Below, in pieces: positions 62,593 to 64,000 of a stretch of 64,000 nt of DNA. The notes beneath the pieces are model-generated. The model saw only the letters and a program-made list of their open reading frames with translations. It ran no database searches and had not been told where the DNA came from. Location: positions 186,001-250,000 of the forward strand of contig NZ_JABTEL010000004.1 in assembly GCF_013285155.1 (NCBI RefSeq). The letters run 5' to 3'. Each line of letters opens with the position of its first letter. Positions within the stretch are counted from its first letter, which is position 1. The position numbers and the translations under genes were made by a program. Source of the stretch: Winogradskyella undariae (GTDB lineage: Bacteria; Bacteroidota; Bacteroidia; Flavobacteriales; Flavobacteriaceae).

Positions 62593-63453
62593 ATGCAATT
62601 ATATCCTATACAAGCTGGAAACTTTAAACTCGATGGCGGTGCCATGTTTGGTGTCGTACCAAAACCTATATGGCAGCGTACAAACCCCGCTGATAACAAT
62701 AATATGATAGATATCGCTGCGCGATGTTTATTAATAGAAGATGGAGATCGACTGATCTTAGTCGATACCGGAATGGGGGACAAACAAAATGATAAATTTT
62801 TTGGCTATTATTACCTCTGGGGAGATGATACCATTGATAAATCATTAGCCGCTCATGGATTTCATCGTGATGATATTACCGACGTTTTTATGACGCATCT
62901 TCATTTTGATCATTGTGGTGGAAGTGTACAATGGAATAAAGACCGAACAGGTTACGAAACAGCCTTTAAAAACGCACATTATTGGAGTAATAAAGACCAT
63001 TGGAAATGGGCTACTGAACCCAATAGAAGAGAACGTGCTTCGTTTTTAAAAGAAAACATTCTACCTATGGAAGAAAGCGGCCAATTAAAATTTACCGGTC
63101 TTCCTGAAGATAAAATTCTTAAAAATTCAGCTTTAGATTTCGATCTATTCTTTGCTGACGGACATACCGACAAACAAATGATTCCGATGCTACAATACAA
63201 AGGAAAAACCATTTGTTTTATGGCAGATTTATTGCCAACCGTTGGCCATTTACCTATGCCTTTTGTAATGGGTTATGATACAAGACCTTTATTAACTCTC
63301 GATGAAAAAGAGTTATTTTTAAATATGGCTGCAGACAATAATTTTTATCTCTTTTTAGAACACGACGCTCATAACGAAATTATAACCGTTAAACATACTG
63401 AAAAAGGTGTAAGGCTTAATGAAACTTTTACTACAAACGAATTATTTATCTAA
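62593..63453 (+). CDS. MBL-fold metallo-hydrolase
   Basis: 286 residues. Zinc motif H-x-H-x-D-H as THLHFDHCGGS (about 98-106), further His in DGHTDKQM and the D/H of MADLLPTVGHLPMPFVMGYDTRP and FLEHDAH. The architecture is close to N-acyl homoserine lactonase/quorum-quenching-like and related hydrolases, but the substrate cannot be assigned. Start ATG at 62593, with 25 bp to the next ORF on the same strand downstream. Confidence 0.88.
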   Translation: MQLYPIQAGNFKLDGGAMFGVVPKPIWQRTNPADNNNMIDIAARCLLIEDGDRLILVDTGMGDKQNDKFFGYYYLWGDDTIDKSLAAHGFHRDDITDVFMTHLHFDHCGGSVQWNKDRTGYETAFKNAHYWSNKDHWKWATEPNRRERASFLKENILPMEESGQLKFTGLPEDKILKNSALDFDLFFADGHTDKQMIPMLQYKGKTICFMADLLPTVGHLPMPFVMGYDTRPLLTLDEKELFLNMAADNNFYLFLEHDAHNEIITVKHTEKGVRLNETFTTNELFI

Positions 63454-63477
63454 ACAAAAAAACAATAAAAAAAACTA

Positions 63478-64000
63478 ATGAAATTTAATTACAAACCTTT
63501 AGCATACTTAAGTCTTGTTGGAACCTTATTTCTAGGTTGTGGTAGCACATCAGAAATTCTTTCTACTCCAATAGAAAATATTGATTCTTCACCTTTAAAA
63601 GTTACTGAATTAACTGATACTGAAAAGAAACATTGGGGACATTTAGACCTTGTAAAAGATACCATTCCTGGAATGAGTGTTGATAAAGCTTATACTGAAA
63701 TTATAAAAGATAAAAAAGGAACTAAAGTTATCGTTGCTGTTATCGATTCTGGTATTGATATCGATCATGAAGATTTAAGAAATGTACTTTGGACTAATGA
63801 AGATGAAATTCCTAACAACGGAATTGACGATGATAAAAATGGTTATGTAGATGATATTCATGGTTGGAATTTCTTAGGAGATGCCTACGATGAACAATTA
63901 GAAATGACTAGAATAGTTGCTTCAGGTAACACAAACAATCCTCAATTTGCTGAAGCTAAAACGGAATTAGAAGCAGGAATAGCTAAATTATCTCCTACTA
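63478..64000 (+). CDS. Subtilisin-like S8 peptidase, partial (runs off the window)
   Basis: The first 174 residues of a larger gene. Lipoprotein or Sec signal peptide MKFNYKPLAYLSLVGTLFLGC (lipobox FLGC), an N-terminal region, then the start of the S8 catalytic domain with the catalytic Asp in VIAVIDSGIDIDHEDL (about 105-118; the motif piece AVIDSGIDIDHEDL). The His and Ser motifs lie beyond the window. Probably a surface-located protease of flavobacteria. Confidence 0.9.
   Translation, partial: MKFNYKPLAYLSLVGTLFLGCGSTSEILSTPIENIDSSPLKVTELTDTEKKHWGHLDLVKDTIPGMSVDKAYTEIIKDKKGTKVIVAVIDSGIDIDHEDLRNVLWTNEDEIPNNGIDDDKNGYVDDIHGWNFLGDAYDEQLEMTRIVASGNTNNPQFAEAKTELEAGIAKLSPT

Overview
The window comes from a low-GC member of the Bacteroidota, most likely a marine Flavobacteriaceae. 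The signs are type IX secretion (T9SS) C-terminal sorting domains (49638-50780, 59054-59914), SCSSDDD-type lipoproteins, a TonB-dependent receptor, DUF6443-type RHS proteins, lack of Shine-Dalgarno sites, and promoter -7 boxes of the form TAnnTTTG. Species cannot be named from the sequence alone.

Layout. (1) 1-1.6 kb: a DDE transposase and a 3' gene remnant. (2) 1.6-10 kb: a leftward operon of two large RHS/YD-repeat proteins with a MORN/YwqK-like lipoprotein gene at its end, looking like a polymorphic toxin plus possible immunity gene. (3) 10.3-17.3 kb: a response regulator followed by a compact type II secretion/type IV pilus-like operon (pseudopilin, prepilin peptidase, GspE ATPase, secretin, GspL-like, GspM-like). 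No GspF platform gene is present before the cluster stops at a mobile-element border. The same palindrome, CCTTAC-N5-GTAAGG next to a TATATTT box, lies upstream of both the regulator and the pseudopilin.

(4) 17.3-27.5 kb: integrative element A. It carries a winged-helix Rep-like gene with an iteron-like array, a tyrosine recombinase, a family A DNA polymerase, an SF3-type helicase fused to the proofreading exonuclease such polymerases normally carry, an excisionase-like protein and several unknown genes. (5) 27.6-47.4 kb: integrative element B, inserted in a CAU tRNA gene. A 20-bp direct repeat (27584-27603 and 47332-47351) marks its ends, and identical TTTGACCTATGTTTGACC repeats lie just inside both. 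It carries a recombinase, an excisionase-like protein, a replication-like protein, a Sak4-like ATPase, two OB-fold (DUF3127-like) proteins with SSB-like tails, RadC, a HigB/HigA-ImmA toxin-antitoxin pair, and a defence island: type III restriction-modification with a CBS-HEPN gene between mod and res, followed by an Mrr-type nuclease. Neither element has relaxase, type IV secretion or virion genes, so both look non-conjugative, replication-capable passengers. A and B appear to be stacked on the same tRNA gene.

(6) 47.4-64 kb: core chromosome: methylmalonyl-CoA epimerase, rbfA, a LolC/E-like permease, a T9SS cargo protein, a dus tRNA-dihydrouridine synthase, a TonB-dependent receptor, lepA, lipoproteins, decayed copies of a T9SS-protein/antiporter gene pair beside the intact pair, a YidH-like protein, an MBL-fold hydrolase and the start of a subtilisin-like protease.

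The most promising unusual systems are the split polymerase/helicase-exonuclease replication module of element A and the CBS-HEPN protein embedded in the type III R-M operon of element B.
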